Origin: Bifidobacterium sp. N4G05
Lineage (GTDB): Bacteria > Actinomycetota > Actinomycetes > Actinomycetales > Bifidobacteriaceae
DNA: 64,000 nt
Assembly: GCF_002742445.1 (NCBI RefSeq)
Contig: NZ_NJNQ01000004.1
Span: 186,001-250,000, forward strand
Direction: 5' to 3'
The position numbers were made by a program, and so were the translations under genes. Shown in pieces: positions 40,989 to 49,761 of this stretch. A model generated the notes under the pieces. The model was not told where the DNA came from, did not search any database, and saw only the letters and a program-made list of their open reading frames with translations. How positions within the stretch are numbered: position 1 is the stretch's first letter; every line of letters starts with the position of its first letter.

Positions 40989-42014
40989 ATGCTGTCTTTT
41001 GAAAACGACTATTCCTGTACGGCAACACCGGAAATCATCGAACACATCGAACAGATCGCGCAGAACCAATATCCGGGTTACGGCAATGACAGCATCTGCG
41101 AAAGCGCGAAAACCAAGATTCGTGAGGCATGTTCCTGCCCCGACGCTCAGATCTTCTTCCTGGTAGGTGGCACGCAGACCAATCAGACCATCATCGACTC
41201 CATCACACCGCAGTATGCCGGCGTGGTCGCGGCAAGTACCGGCCATGTGAACGTGCATGAGGCGGGCGCCATCGAATTCACCGGCCACAAGGTGCTGACA
41301 CTCCCCCACCATGACGGCAAGATCGATGCGAACGAGCTCGACGAGTACTGCGCCACGTTCTACGCGGACGGCAACTACACGCATATGGTATTCCCCGGAT
41401 GCGTGTACATTTCACAGTCCACCGAATATGGCACGCTCTACACGCTCGCCGAACTCGAGGCGATCCGCAAGATCTGCACGAAGTACGACATGCCATTGTT
41501 CATCGACGGCGCACGACTCGGCTACGCGCTGACCGCAACCGGCAACGACGTGACGCTTGAAGACATCGCACGCATCGCGGACGTGTTCTACATCGGTGGC
41601 ACCAAGGTGGGTGCCATGTTCGGCGAAGCGGTGGTGTTCACGCATGGCAACATGCCGAAGAACTTCGTGACGCTTGTCAAGCAGCATGGAGCTTTGCTCG
41701 CCAAGGGCTGGCTGCTGGGCGTGCAATTCGACACGCTGTTCACCGACAACTTGTACTGCAGAATCGCACGTCATGCCAATGACGCGGCCGACCGCATTCG
41801 CAAAGTGCTCGTGGAACGCGGCTATACGCTCACCTTTGACGCGCCGACCAACCAGATCTTCATCACGCTTGACAACGAGACGTCCGAACGTTTACAGCGC
41901 AACGTACGCCTCGGCTTCATGGAAAAGGCCGACAACACGCACACGGTGATGCGCATCTGCACCAGCTGGGCCACCACCGACGAGCAGGTTGAGCAGCTGA
42001 TCGCACTGCTGTAG
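40989..42014 (+). CDS. Threonine-aldolase-like PLP enzyme
   Basis: 341 residues. Fold type I PLP enzyme of the threonine aldolase/beta-eliminating lyase family: cofactor Asp in LFIDGARLG (Asp173), Schiff-base lysine in YIGGTKVGAM (Lys206), and the N-terminal NDYSCTATPEI segment in place of the more usual NDNxxGxHP. ACAAGGAGCG precedes the ATG. The best reaction guess is low-specificity cleavage of L-threonine or L-allo-threonine to glycine and acetaldehyde; other beta-elimination is possible. It stands alone between the tRNA terminator and its own terminator. Confidence 0.88.
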   Translation: MLSFENDYSCTATPEIIEHIEQIAQNQYPGYGNDSICESAKTKIREACSCPDAQIFFLVGGTQTNQTIIDSITPQYAGVVAASTGHVNVHEAGAIEFTGHKVLTLPHHDGKIDANELDEYCATFYADGNYTHMVFPGCVYISQSTEYGTLYTLAELEAIRKICTKYDMPLFIDGARLGYALTATGNDVTLEDIARIADVFYIGGTKVGAMFGEAVVFTHGNMPKNFVTLVKQHGALLAKGWLLGVQFDTLFTDNLYCRIARHANDAADRIRKVLVERGYTLTFDAPTNQIFITLDNETSERLQRNVRLGFMEKADNTHTVMRICTSWATTDEQVEQLIALL

Positions 42015-42084
42015 AGCATCGCCGACGAGAATAGGCATAGAATAATTATTGGAAAACAAACAATAAAATATTAAAACGAACAAC

Positions 42085-42118
42085 AAAAGGCGCGGGACTT
42101 GCATCCCACGCCTTTTTT
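42085..42118 (+). terminator. Terminator after the threonine-aldolase-like gene
   Basis: AAAAGGCG-GGGA / TCCC-CGCCTTTT with one C/A mismatch (42085-42097, 42104-42116), ending in TTTTTT. The A-rich left side lets it also work for the converging glycosyltransferase gene. Confidence 0.85.
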
Positions 42119-42189
42119 GCTAACGCAACAGCCATTAATCGCGTACTCGGTTTTATTCACGCCGCGTATTACGCGTATTACGCATTGCT

Positions 42190-43359
42190 TTATTTGCTGA
42201 TATTGTCAGCGATCGCATCGCGTTCCATTGCAATGAACTTACGCACGGACGACTCCACCGAATAATGCTCCTTGGTGTGTTCGGCGTAGATTTCGCCCCA
42301 TTTCGACAATTCGTCGGGGTGGTCGATCCACCAATCGATACGTCTCGCCAACGCCTCCACATCGTCAACGGGGAACAGCGACTCCTCCCGCAATGCAAAC
42401 TGGCCTGCCGCACTCAACGGCGACGAGGCAATCACAGGAACCAAACCGGCAGCCATACCCTCGATCACACTCACCGACTCAAGATCGGCGATCGAAGGGT
42501 GCACCAGCAGATCGCCGGAACGCAACAAAGCCGGCATTTCTGTGTTCTTATGGAATCCAATCGACGCCGGTCTGGAAAGCAAGCGTGACGCAAGTCGCCG
42601 CAATTTCCTTTTCAGAGGACCAGTGCCGGCAATCGTCAATTCAATATCTTGCGCATGCCTGCAACGTGCGATCGCCTGAATCAACGCAACATGATTCTTC
42701 TCGTTCGTCAATCGTCCAGAAGCGACGATACGGAACGGAACCGACGCGGACTTCCCTGCATCGCGCTGCATTTTCGGAGTGAATCGCGCTTCGTATCCGT
42801 TGGAAATCACATGCAGTTTCGCTTTGTATCCGTGGGAGCGCAGCAGACTTGCACCAAGTTCGGTGGGCACATGCACATGGTCGATTTTGCGATACAGCCA
42901 CAGATTGAACAGCCAGTAGATAAACGAGTCGATACCCGGAATATATTTCAGCGGACCTGCCGAATACGTGATGTTCTCCGGCTGCACATGATAGCCCGCA
43001 GTAACCGCGATTCCCATCTTTTTGGCGACTTTGCAAGCATGCTGTCCAAAACGGAACGGCGTGTAGATATGCACCACGTCCACTCCTTGAAACGCGGTTC
43101 TGAACAGCGTGTCGCTCGGCTCGGCGAACTGCATCTGCTGCTTCTTCGCCGCCCAACTGACCAGAGGCACATGGTTGACTCGCGCCGGGTATTCAGGCGC
43201 ACCAATGCCCACGAGCCTGACCGTATGGCCTTGCCGTTTCAATTCCTCCGCCCATTGCAATGCCGAATTCGAAGTGCCATTGCCTCGATTTCCCGACGTG
43301 TCGACCACCATGGCGATGGTCAGGGGACGCTGTGTTTCTTCCTGTTCCGTCTCAGACAT
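42190..43359 (-). CDS. Glycosyltransferase, GT4/GT-B type
   Basis: 389 residues from the ATG at 43359; ATG 43368 is possible. GT-B fold with an N-terminal acceptor half (IAMVVDTSGNRGNGTSNSA, then VDVVHIYTPF) and a C-terminal nucleotide-sugar half carrying the E-x7-E motif (ESVSVIEGMAAGLVPVIAS). Retaining GT4 enzymes of this kind glycosylate lipids or cell-wall polymers; similarity in layout to diacylglycerol glucosyltransferases makes glycolipid synthesis a fair guess, but the acceptor cannot be read from sequence. Divergent from purT with only about 35 bases between starts. Confidence 0.85.
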   Translation of the reverse strand: MSETEQEETQRPLTIAMVVDTSGNRGNGTSNSALQWAEELKRQGHTVRLVGIGAPEYPARVNHVPLVSWAAKKQQMQFAEPSDTLFRTAFQGVDVVHIYTPFRFGQHACKVAKKMGIAVTAGYHVQPENITYSAGPLKYIPGIDSFIYWLFNLWLYRKIDHVHVPTELGASLLRSHGYKAKLHVISNGYEARFTPKMQRDAGKSASVPFRIVASGRLTNEKNHVALIQAIARCRHAQDIELTIAGTGPLKRKLRRLASRLLSRPASIGFHKNTEMPALLRSGDLLVHPSIADLESVSVIEGMAAGLVPVIASSPLSAAGQFALREESLFPVDDVEALARRIDWWIDHPDELSKWGEIYAEHTKEHYSVESSVRKFIAMERDAIADNISK

Positions 43360-43394
43360 GCATTCCATCCTACGCCGATGGCACAATGGAAGAC

Positions 43395-44648
43395 ATGACT
43401 GAAAAGAATCGTGCCTTGGGCACTCCGCTTGGTAAGCATCCGACTCGTGTTCTTTTTCTTGGCTCCGGCGAGCTGGGCAAGGAAGTCACTCTTGAACTCA
43501 TGAGGCTTGGCGCATGGGTGTGTGCGGCCGATTCCTATGAAGGCGCTCCGGCACAGCAGGTGGCACACGAATATCGTTCGCTTGACATGGCCAATGCCGA
43601 ACAGTTGCGAGCATTGTTCGACGAAATTAAGCCGGACATCATTGTGCCGGAAGTCGAAGCGATCGCCACCAGCGAACTGGCTGACGCGGCAAAACGTGGC
43701 GCCCAAGTGGTACCCAGCGCCGAAATCGCATCCATCTGCATGGATCGCGAACGTTTGCGCGTGCTTGCGCATGAGGAATTGGGATTGCCGACCACCCCGT
43801 ACCGTTTCGCAGGCTCGCTGGAAGAGCTTCGTGCTGGGGCAGAAACGGTTGGCTACCCGTGCGTGGTCAAGCCGATTATGAGTTCTTCCGGTCACGGCCA
43901 GTCCGTGGTTCGTTCCGCCGACGCGATTGACGCGGCTTGGGTTGAGGCACAGGAAGGTCGCCGCGCACACGACGAGGGTGACGTTTCCCGAGTGATTGTA
44001 GAAGCATTGGCTCCATTGGATTACGAATTGACGGTACTGACCGTCAGTTCCAGCAGCGGCATCGTAACATGCGATCCGATCGGGCAACGTCAGGAAAATG
44101 GTGATTATCGCGAATCCTGGCAGCCTGCTTCCTCCACTCCACAAGTGCTTGAGCAGTCGCAGCAGATCGCACGCCGTGCGGTGGAAGGCTTGGTGGGCAA
44201 GGCCAAGGCTTCTGGCGAACATGGTTGGGGTGTATTCGGCGTGGAATTGTTTGTATTGACTGACGGTTCCGTATTGTTCAATGAGGTTTCGCCGCGCCCG
44301 CACGACACGGGCATGGTGACGATGGCTTCCCAACGGTTGAGCGAGTTCGCCCTGCATGCGCGCGCGATTCTTGGACTTCCGATCACGCAAGATCATGTCG
44401 CGCTGTCGATTCCGGAAGGTTCGGTTGCAGCCAGCCATGCGATTGTGGTGGAAGGCGACGGCGAGGCTGAATTCCGCAATGTCGGTGCGGCATTGGCTGA
44501 GCCGGGCACCGACCTGCGTATCTTCGCCAAGCCGGAAGTGCACGGCCATCGCCGCATGGCAGTCGCCTTGGCTCTTGGAAGCGACGAAAGCGACGCACGC
44601 AACAAAGCCGCACAGGTCGCACGGTCACTTGATATTGCAGTCATCTGA
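43395..44648 (+). CDS. purT: Formate-dependent GAR transformylase
   Basis: ATP-grasp enzyme that makes formyl-GAR from GAR, formate and ATP, an alternative to PurN. 417 residues from ATG 43395; ATG 43386 is also possible. Landmarks: VLFLGSGELGKEVTLELMRL (substrate Rossmann-like domain), YPCVVKPIMSSSGHGQS (ATP loop), and FGVELFVLTDGSVLFNEVSP followed by RPHDTG (Mg and GAR site). The N-terminus is about 15 residues longer than the E. coli enzyme. No purN is visible. Using formate fits a fermentative organism whose pyruvate formate-lyase makes it. Confidence 0.95.
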   Translation: MTEKNRALGTPLGKHPTRVLFLGSGELGKEVTLELMRLGAWVCAADSYEGAPAQQVAHEYRSLDMANAEQLRALFDEIKPDIIVPEVEAIATSELADAAKRGAQVVPSAEIASICMDRERLRVLAHEELGLPTTPYRFAGSLEELRAGAETVGYPCVVKPIMSSSGHGQSVVRSADAIDAAWVEAQEGRRAHDEGDVSRVIVEALAPLDYELTVLTVSSSSGIVTCDPIGQRQENGDYRESWQPASSTPQVLEQSQQIARRAVEGLVGKAKASGEHGWGVFGVELFVLTDGSVLFNEVSPRPHDTGMVTMASQRLSEFALHARAILGLPITQDHVALSIPEGSVAASHAIVVEGDGEAEFRNVGAALAEPGTDLRIFAKPEVHGHRRMAVALALGSDESDARNKAAQVARSLDIAVI

Positions 44649-44701
44649 CCCTATTTCAACCTCAATGTGATTCCACGATCGAATCTTTGTACGGAAGTCG
44701 C

Positions 44702-44752
44702 ACGGGAGGCTTTCACAACTCGGCCGGGAACGCGCCGATTGTAGCCTCCCGT
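44702..44752 (+). promoter_or_regulatory. Hairpin in the purC leader
   Basis: ACGGGAGGCT (44702-44711) pairs with AGCCTCCCGT (44743-44752); inside, TCGGC pairs with GCCGA. The right arm overlaps the 20-base element shared with purF. It could be an attenuator or an RNA-level control site. Confidence 0.5.
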
Positions 44753-44757
44753 TGGTA
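44738..44757 (+). promoter_or_regulatory. Shared purC/purF upstream element, copy 1
   Basis: ATTGTAGCCTCCCGTTGGTA, 60 bases before the purC ATG. It matches the purF copy at 19 of 20 positions. Not found before the other pur genes in the window. Confidence 0.6.
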
Positions 44758-44817
44758 TCTTGTTAACCATCAAGTTCACCAAACTATCTACCTCCCAAAC
44801 ACCAGGAAAGGCGAGTA

Positions 44818-45570
44818 ATGGATAAGTTGGAAAAGCTCTACGAGGGCAAAGCCAAGCAACTGTACGCAACTGAAGATCCGGAAGTACTCTGGGTCGAATA
44901 CAAGAACTCCGCTACCGCAGGTGACGGCGAAAAGAAGGAAGACTTCGCCGGCAAGGGCAGGCTGAACAACCTCATCACCACGCTGATCTTCGATCTGCTG
45001 AAGAAGCGCGGTATCGACAGCCATCTGGTGGCTCGCGTAGGCGAAACCTCCCAGCTGGTCAAGAAGGTCACCATGTTCCCGCTCGAGATCGTGCTGCGTA
45101 ACACCGCTGCCGGACACTTCTGCTCTCGCTTGGGCGTGGAAGAGGGCATCGAGCTCAAGGAGCCGGTGCTGGAGTACTTCCTGAAGAACGACGATCTGCA
45201 CGATCCGTTCGTGAACGATGACGATCTGGTTGCGTTGGGCGTGTGCACCCGTGAGGATCTGGCTGAGATTGCTCCGCTCGCCCGCCGCATCAATGAGGCC
45301 CTGATCGAGATCTTTGCCAAGATCGATGTCAAGCTTGTGGACTTCAAGATCGAAATGGGTCGCACTTCCGACGGCACTCTGCTGCTCGCCGACGAGATTA
45401 CCCCGGATTCCTGCCGTCTGTGGGATCAGCGTGATCATTCCGGCAAGGTGGAGCATCTCGACAAGGATCTGTTCCGCCGCGACCTGGGCGACATCATCCC
45501 GGCCTACGAAGAAATCGAAAGCCGTTTGGCCGAACTCGCCAAGTCCGAAGGCATTGAAGTAGCCGAATGA
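44818..45570 (+). CDS. purC: SAICAR synthetase
   Basis: Joins aspartate to CAIR. 250 residues, standard. Start at ATG 44818 after AGGAAAGGCGAG. Landmarks: [20 protein letters not shown] (ATP-binding start), [18 protein letters not shown] (CAIR site), and [20 protein letters not shown] followed by [11 protein letters not shown]. First gene of the run purC-purL; a hairpin terminator lies before purL, so expression of the two is partly separable. Confidence 0.97.
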   Translation: MDKLEKLYEGKAKQLYATEDPEVLWVEYKNSATAGDGEKKEDFAGKGRLNNLITTLIFDLLKKRGIDSHLVARVGETSQLVKKVTMFPLEIVLRNTAAGHFCSRLGVEEGIELKEPVLEYFLKNDDLHDPFVNDDDLVALGVCTREDLAEIAPLARRINEALIEIFAKIDVKLVDFKIEMGRTSDGTLLLADEITPDSCRLWDQRDHSGKVEHLDKDLFRRDLGDIIPAYEEIESRLAELAKSEGIEVAE

Positions 45571-45580
45571 TACTTGCGAT

Positions 45581-45626
45581 AGCCCGCATCTGCAGTACAA
45601 ACTCGGATGCGGGCTTCATCGTTTTT
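45581..45626 (+). terminator. Terminator between purC and purL
   Basis: AGCCCGCATC / GATGCGGGCT (45581-45590, 45606-45615), 10 bp with a 15-base loop, followed by TTCATCGTTTTT. Moderate strength. Confidence 0.75.
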
Positions 45627-45678
45627 GAAAATCTTACTTTTATCAATCTCACCAAGCCCCTCTTTCAAGGAGTCAACC

Positions 45679-48600
45679 ATGGTTTTTCGCGTGTACGTGG
45701 AAAAGAAGCAGGGTTTTGATGTCGAGGCCAGGCAGCTCACCAACGAGCTGAAGACCATTCTTGGCATCGCATCGCTGAAGAATGTGCGTCTCGTCAATCG
45801 TTATGACGTGGAAGGCATTAGCGAGGAACTGTTCGCACAGGCCACCCCTACCGTGTTCAGTGAGCCGCAGGTCGATAATGTTTCCGCCGATTTGCCTGAT
45901 TTCGGTTCTGATATTGTGTTTGCTGTGGAGTATCTGCCCGGCCAGTTCGACCAGCGTGCGGATTCCGCCAGCGAATGCATTCAGCTGATCTCCCAGGGAG
46001 AGCGTCCGACTGTTCGTTCCGCCAAAGTGTATGCGCTTGAAGGCGAGCTGAGCGACGCCGATATCGCCGCCATCAAGCATTATGTGATCAACCCGGTCGA
46101 GGCGCGCGAAGCTTCGCTGGAAACCAAGACCACGTTGAAAACGCAGGTGCCGGTACCGGGCAAGGTGGAGGTCATCGAAGGCTTCCGCACCATGAGCGAC
46201 GCCGATCTCGAGCAGTTCATCGTCGATCGTGGCCTGGCCATGGATTTGGCTGATCTGCAGTTCTGCCGTGCTTACTTCACCGAGGAACAGCGTGATCCGA
46301 CGATCACGGAAATCAAGGTGATCGACACGTATTGGTCCGATCATTGCCGTCACACCACGTTCGGCACACAACTTGATGATGTGCAGATCGATGACGCGAC
46401 CGTGCAGGCCGCGTTCAATAAGTATCTTGAGATGCGTCACGAGCTTGGCCGCGACGAAAAGCCTGTATGCCTCATGGATATGGGCACCATCGGCGCGAAG
46501 TGGCTCAAGAAGAACGGCATTCTGAAGAATCTTGATGAATCCGAAGAAATCAACGCCTGCACCGTCAAGGTAAAGGTTGATGTGAATGGCCATGATGAGG
46601 ATTGGCTGTTCCTGTTCAAGAACGAAACCCACAACCACCCGACGGAAATCGAACCGTTCGGCGGTGCGGCAACCTGCATCGGCGGCTGCATCCGCGACCC
46701 GCTTTCCGGCCGTTCCTACGTGTATCAGGCCATGCGTGTGACCGGTGCCGCCGATCCGACCGTTCCTGTTTCCGAAACCCTCGAGGGCAAACTCCCCCAG
46801 CGCAAGCTGGTCACTACCGCAGCCGCCGGCTATTCTTCATACGGCAACCAGATTGGTCTTGCCACCGGTCAGGTCGACGAGATCTATCACCCGGGCTATG
46901 TGGCCAAGCGTATGGAGGTCGGTGCGGTTGTGGCCGCGACTCCGGCAGATCATGTGCGCCGCGAAACCCCCGCTCCGGGCGACAAGATCATTCTGCTCGG
47001 CGGCCGTACCGGACGTGACGGCATTGGTGGTGCCACCGGCTCGTCCAAGGCTCACAATGTTGAGTCTCTGGAGCTTGACGGTGCCGAAGTGCAGAAGGGC
47101 AACGCTCCTGTCGAGCGTAAGTTGCAACGTCTGTTCCGTCGCGGTGACGCATGCCGTTTGATCAAGCGTTGCAACGATTTCGGTGCTGGCGGCGTTTCCG
47201 TTGCTGTTGGTGAGCTCGCTGACGGCCTGTATGTCGATCTCAACAAGGTTTCGAAAAAGTACGAGGGCTTGGACGGCACGGAACTTGCGATTTCCGAATC
47301 GCAGGAACGTATGGCCGTGGACGTTGCAGCCGAAGACGTCGACGAGTTCCTCGGCTACGCCAAGGAAGAGAATCTCGAGGCTGAAGTCATCGCGACCGTA
47401 ACCGAAGATCCGCGCATGACTATGGTGTGGAACGGCGACGCGATCGTTGATCTGTCTCGTGAATTCCTCGCTTCCAACGGTGCCCCGAAGCATCAAGTGG
47501 CCCACGTCGAAGCGCAGCAGTCCTACACCACTCCGTGGGTTTCCGGTTCCCTGTCTGACCGTATGCATGCCATGCTCACCGATCTGAACGTGGCTTCCAA
47601 TAAGGGTCTTTCCGAGCGTTTCGATTCCACTATCGGTGCGGGTACCGTACTCATGCCGTTCGGCGGCAAGAAGCAGCTGACCCCGAATATGGCCATGGTT
47701 GCCAAGCTTCCGGTGTTCGGCGAAACCACTACCGCGTCCGCGATGGCTTGGGGCTTCAACCCGTTCATTATGGAGAAGAACCAGTTCACCGGCGCTTACC
47801 TGTCTGTGGTTGAATCGCTGTCGAAGCTGGTTGCTGCCGGCTTCGAGCATGAGAAGGCGTACCTGAGCTTCCAGGAGTATTTCGAGAAGCTTCGCGATGA
47901 GCCGACCCGTTGGGGCAAGCCGATGGCCGCCGTGCTTGGCGCGCTGATGGCTCAGGTTGATCTTGGTGCCGGCGCGATCGGCGGTAAGGATTCCATGTCC
48001 GGCACGTTCGAGCAGCTTGATGTGCCGCCGACGCTGATTTCCTTCGCCGTGGCCGTGGGCAATATGAAGCGTGCCACTTCGCCGGAATTCAAGGGTGCCG
48101 GCCATCGTGTGGTTCGTATCGCTCCGCGTTATCTCGCTGACGGTTTGACTCCTGACAAGGATGCGCTGCTTGAGACGTTCTCTGTGGTTGAGGAGCTGAC
48201 TGATTTCGGTGATGCTCTGGCCGTGTCCACTCCGGGTTATGGCGCTACTGCCGAGGCTATGTTCAAGATGACCGTCGGCAACCAGATTGGCGTGGCTCTT
48301 GATTCCAAGATTTCCGTGGATGATCTGTTTGCTCCTGCTTACGGCTCCTTCATTGTGGAATTGGCTGATGGCGCCAAGCTTCCGTCAGTGTCGAATCTGG
48401 TTGAGATCGGTGAGATTGGTAAGACCACCGAAGCTTACGATTTCGTTGCTGCTGGCGAGACGTTGGATTTGGCTGAATTGCAGGATGCCTGGGAGGGTGG
48501 CATCGAGTCAGTGTTCCCGTACCGTTCCAAGGGCGATGAGAAGGGCAAGACCGTTGAGGCTGTTTCCTTCGACGCTCCGAAGAAGACCGTCTACACCGGT

Positions 48601-49413
48601 ACCGGCATTGCCAAGCCGCATGTGATCATCCCCGTGTTCCCTGGCAACAACTGCGAATACGATTCCGCTGCCGCGTTCGAGCGTGCCGGTGCCGATGTGA
48701 GCACGTTGATCGTGAACAATCTCACTCCGGCTGCCGTTGCCGAATCCACCCAAGCGCTGGTTGAGGAGATCAAGAAGAGCCAGATCATTATGATTCCGGG
48801 CGGCTTCTCCGGCGGCGACGAGCCTGATGGCTCCGCCAAGTTCATCACCGCGTTCTTCCGCGCTCCTGCCGTCACCGAAGCGGTGCGTGACCTGTTGAAC
48901 AACCGCGATGGCTTGATGCTCGGCATCTGCAATGGTTTCCAGGCTCTGATCAAGCTCGGCTTGGTGCCGTACGGCGATATCGTGCCGATGACTGCAGAAT
49001 GCCCGACGCTGACGTTCAACACCATCGGCCGCCACCAGAGCCGCTTGGTGCGCACCCGTGTCGCGTCGAACCTGTCTCCGTGGCTTTCCAAGACTTCCGT
49101 TGGAGACATGCACACCATCGCCATTTCCCATGGTGAAGGCCGTTTCGTGGCTTCCGATGACGTGCTTGCGCAGCTCAAAACCAACGGCCAGATCGCCACG
49201 CAGTATGTAGACGAAGCCGGCGTGCCTGGCATGGATCTGGACGTGAACCCGAACGGTTCGCTGCTGGCCATTGAAGGCATCACCAGCCCAGACGGCCGCG
49301 TGTTCGGCAAGATGGGCCATTCGGAACGCTACAGCAACGGCACATTCAAGAACGTTCCGGGCGAAAAGGATCAGCCGCTGTTCACAGCCGGCGTGGAATA
49401 CTTCACCGCCTGA
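45679..49413 (+). CDS. purL: FGAM synthase, single large polypeptide
   Basis: Converts FGAR to FGAM using glutamine and ATP. 1244 residues from ATG 45679 (CAAGGAG upstream). One chain holds a PurS-like N-terminal part, two AIRS-like halves (KNETHNHPTEIEPFGGAAT carries the ATP and Mg site) and a C-terminal glutaminase with nucleophile Cys in GICNGFQALIKLG. It belongs to the compact single-chain class seen in bifidobacteria and some Firmicutes, shorter than the 1290-residue proteobacterial form and unlike the split PurS/PurQ/PurL of most actinobacteria. That makes a distant origin within actinobacteria possible. Confidence 0.97.
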   Translation: MVFRVYVEKKQGFDVEARQLTNELKTILGIASLKNVRLVNRYDVEGISEELFAQATPTVFSEPQVDNVSADLPDFGSDIVFAVEYLPGQFDQRADSASECIQLISQGERPTVRSAKVYALEGELSDADIAAIKHYVINPVEAREASLETKTTLKTQVPVPGKVEVIEGFRTMSDADLEQFIVDRGLAMDLADLQFCRAYFTEEQRDPTITEIKVIDTYWSDHCRHTTFGTQLDDVQIDDATVQAAFNKYLEMRHELGRDEKPVCLMDMGTIGAKWLKKNGILKNLDESEEINACTVKVKVDVNGHDEDWLFLFKNETHNHPTEIEPFGGAATCIGGCIRDPLSGRSYVYQAMRVTGAADPTVPVSETLEGKLPQRKLVTTAAAGYSSYGNQIGLATGQVDEIYHPGYVAKRMEVGAVVAATPADHVRRETPAPGDKIILLGGRTGRDGIGGATGSSKAHNVESLELDGAEVQKGNAPVERKLQRLFRRGDACRLIKRCNDFGAGGVSVAVGELADGLYVDLNKVSKKYEGLDGTELAISESQERMAVDVAAEDVDEFLGYAKEENLEAEVIATVTEDPRMTMVWNGDAIVDLSREFLASNGAPKHQVAHVEAQQSYTTPWVSGSLSDRMHAMLTDLNVASNKGLSERFDSTIGAGTVLMPFGGKKQLTPNMAMVAKLPVFGETTTASAMAWGFNPFIMEKNQFTGAYLSVVESLSKLVAAGFEHEKAYLSFQEYFEKLRDEPTRWGKPMAAVLGALMAQVDLGAGAIGGKDSMSGTFEQLDVPPTLISFAVAVGNMKRATSPEFKGAGHRVVRIAPRYLADGLTPDKDALLETFSVVEELTDFGDALAVSTPGYGATAEAMFKMTVGNQIGVALDSKISVDDLFAPAYGSFIVELADGAKLPSVSNLVEIGEIGKTTEAYDFVAAGETLDLAELQDAWEGGIESVFPYRSKGDEKGKTVEAVSFDAPKKTVYTGTGIAKPHVIIPVFPGNNCEYDSAAAFERAGADVSTLIVNNLTPAAVAESTQALVEEIKKSQIIMIPGGFSGGDEPDGSAKFITAFFRAPAVTEAVRDLLNNRDGLMLGICNGFQALIKLGLVPYGDIVPMTAECPTLTFNTIGRHQSRLVRTRVASNLSPWLSKTSVGDMHTIAISHGEGRFVASDDVLAQLKTNGQIATQYVDEAGVPGMDLDVNPNGSLLAIEGITSPDGRVFGKMGHSERYSNGTFKNVPGEKDQPLFTAGVEYFTA

Positions 49414-49460
49414 TCCGCGACCGCATCCATAAAAGCGTTCTGACGTAGATTCGAACATAC

Positions 49461-49518
49461 AGAGGCTGTTTGGTTTGATCGGGATTCCTCCCTAATCAAA
49501 CCAAACAGCCTCTTTTTT
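49461..49518 (+). terminator. 19-bp terminator after purL
   Basis: AGAGGCTGTTTGGTTTGAT (49461-49479) pairs exactly with its complement at 49495-49513, then TTTTTT. The AT-rich left side also lets it stop the converging polymerase operon. Confidence 0.94.
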
Positions 49519-49533
49519 GGTCTCCGACGCATG

Positions 49534-49761
49534 TTAGGCGGAGAGGTAGCCTTCGGCGAGATTGACGGGGGTGTTGGCGCGTTCCACTGCTTCGTTCGAA
49601 TGGGTGGCGGTTTGTTTGATGATGTCGTCGTAGCCGGTGAGAGCGGCGAAAGGCATGAATTGCGCGGCACGGTTATGCATGCTCATGTGCGGGCGCGTGC
49701 ACGAGCGATGATGAGGCAAGTTGATGATGTCATCGTAACGGTCGGTTTGCTGCAAACTCAT
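49534..49761 (-). CDS. YolD-like small protein
   Basis: 75 residues. DIINLPHH followed by TRPHMSMHNRAAQFMPFAAL is the signature of small YolD-like proteins that follow UvrX/UmuC-type Y-family polymerases in Firmicutes and some actinobacteria. The ATG at 49761 overlaps the polymerase stop (ATGA), so the two are made together. The role is unknown; a regulatory or accessory role in translesion synthesis is likely from this fixed pairing. Confidence 0.85.
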   Translation of the reverse strand: MSLQQTDRYDDIINLPHHRSCTRPHMSMHNRAAQFMPFAALTGYDDIIKQTATHSNEAVERANTPVNLAEGYLSA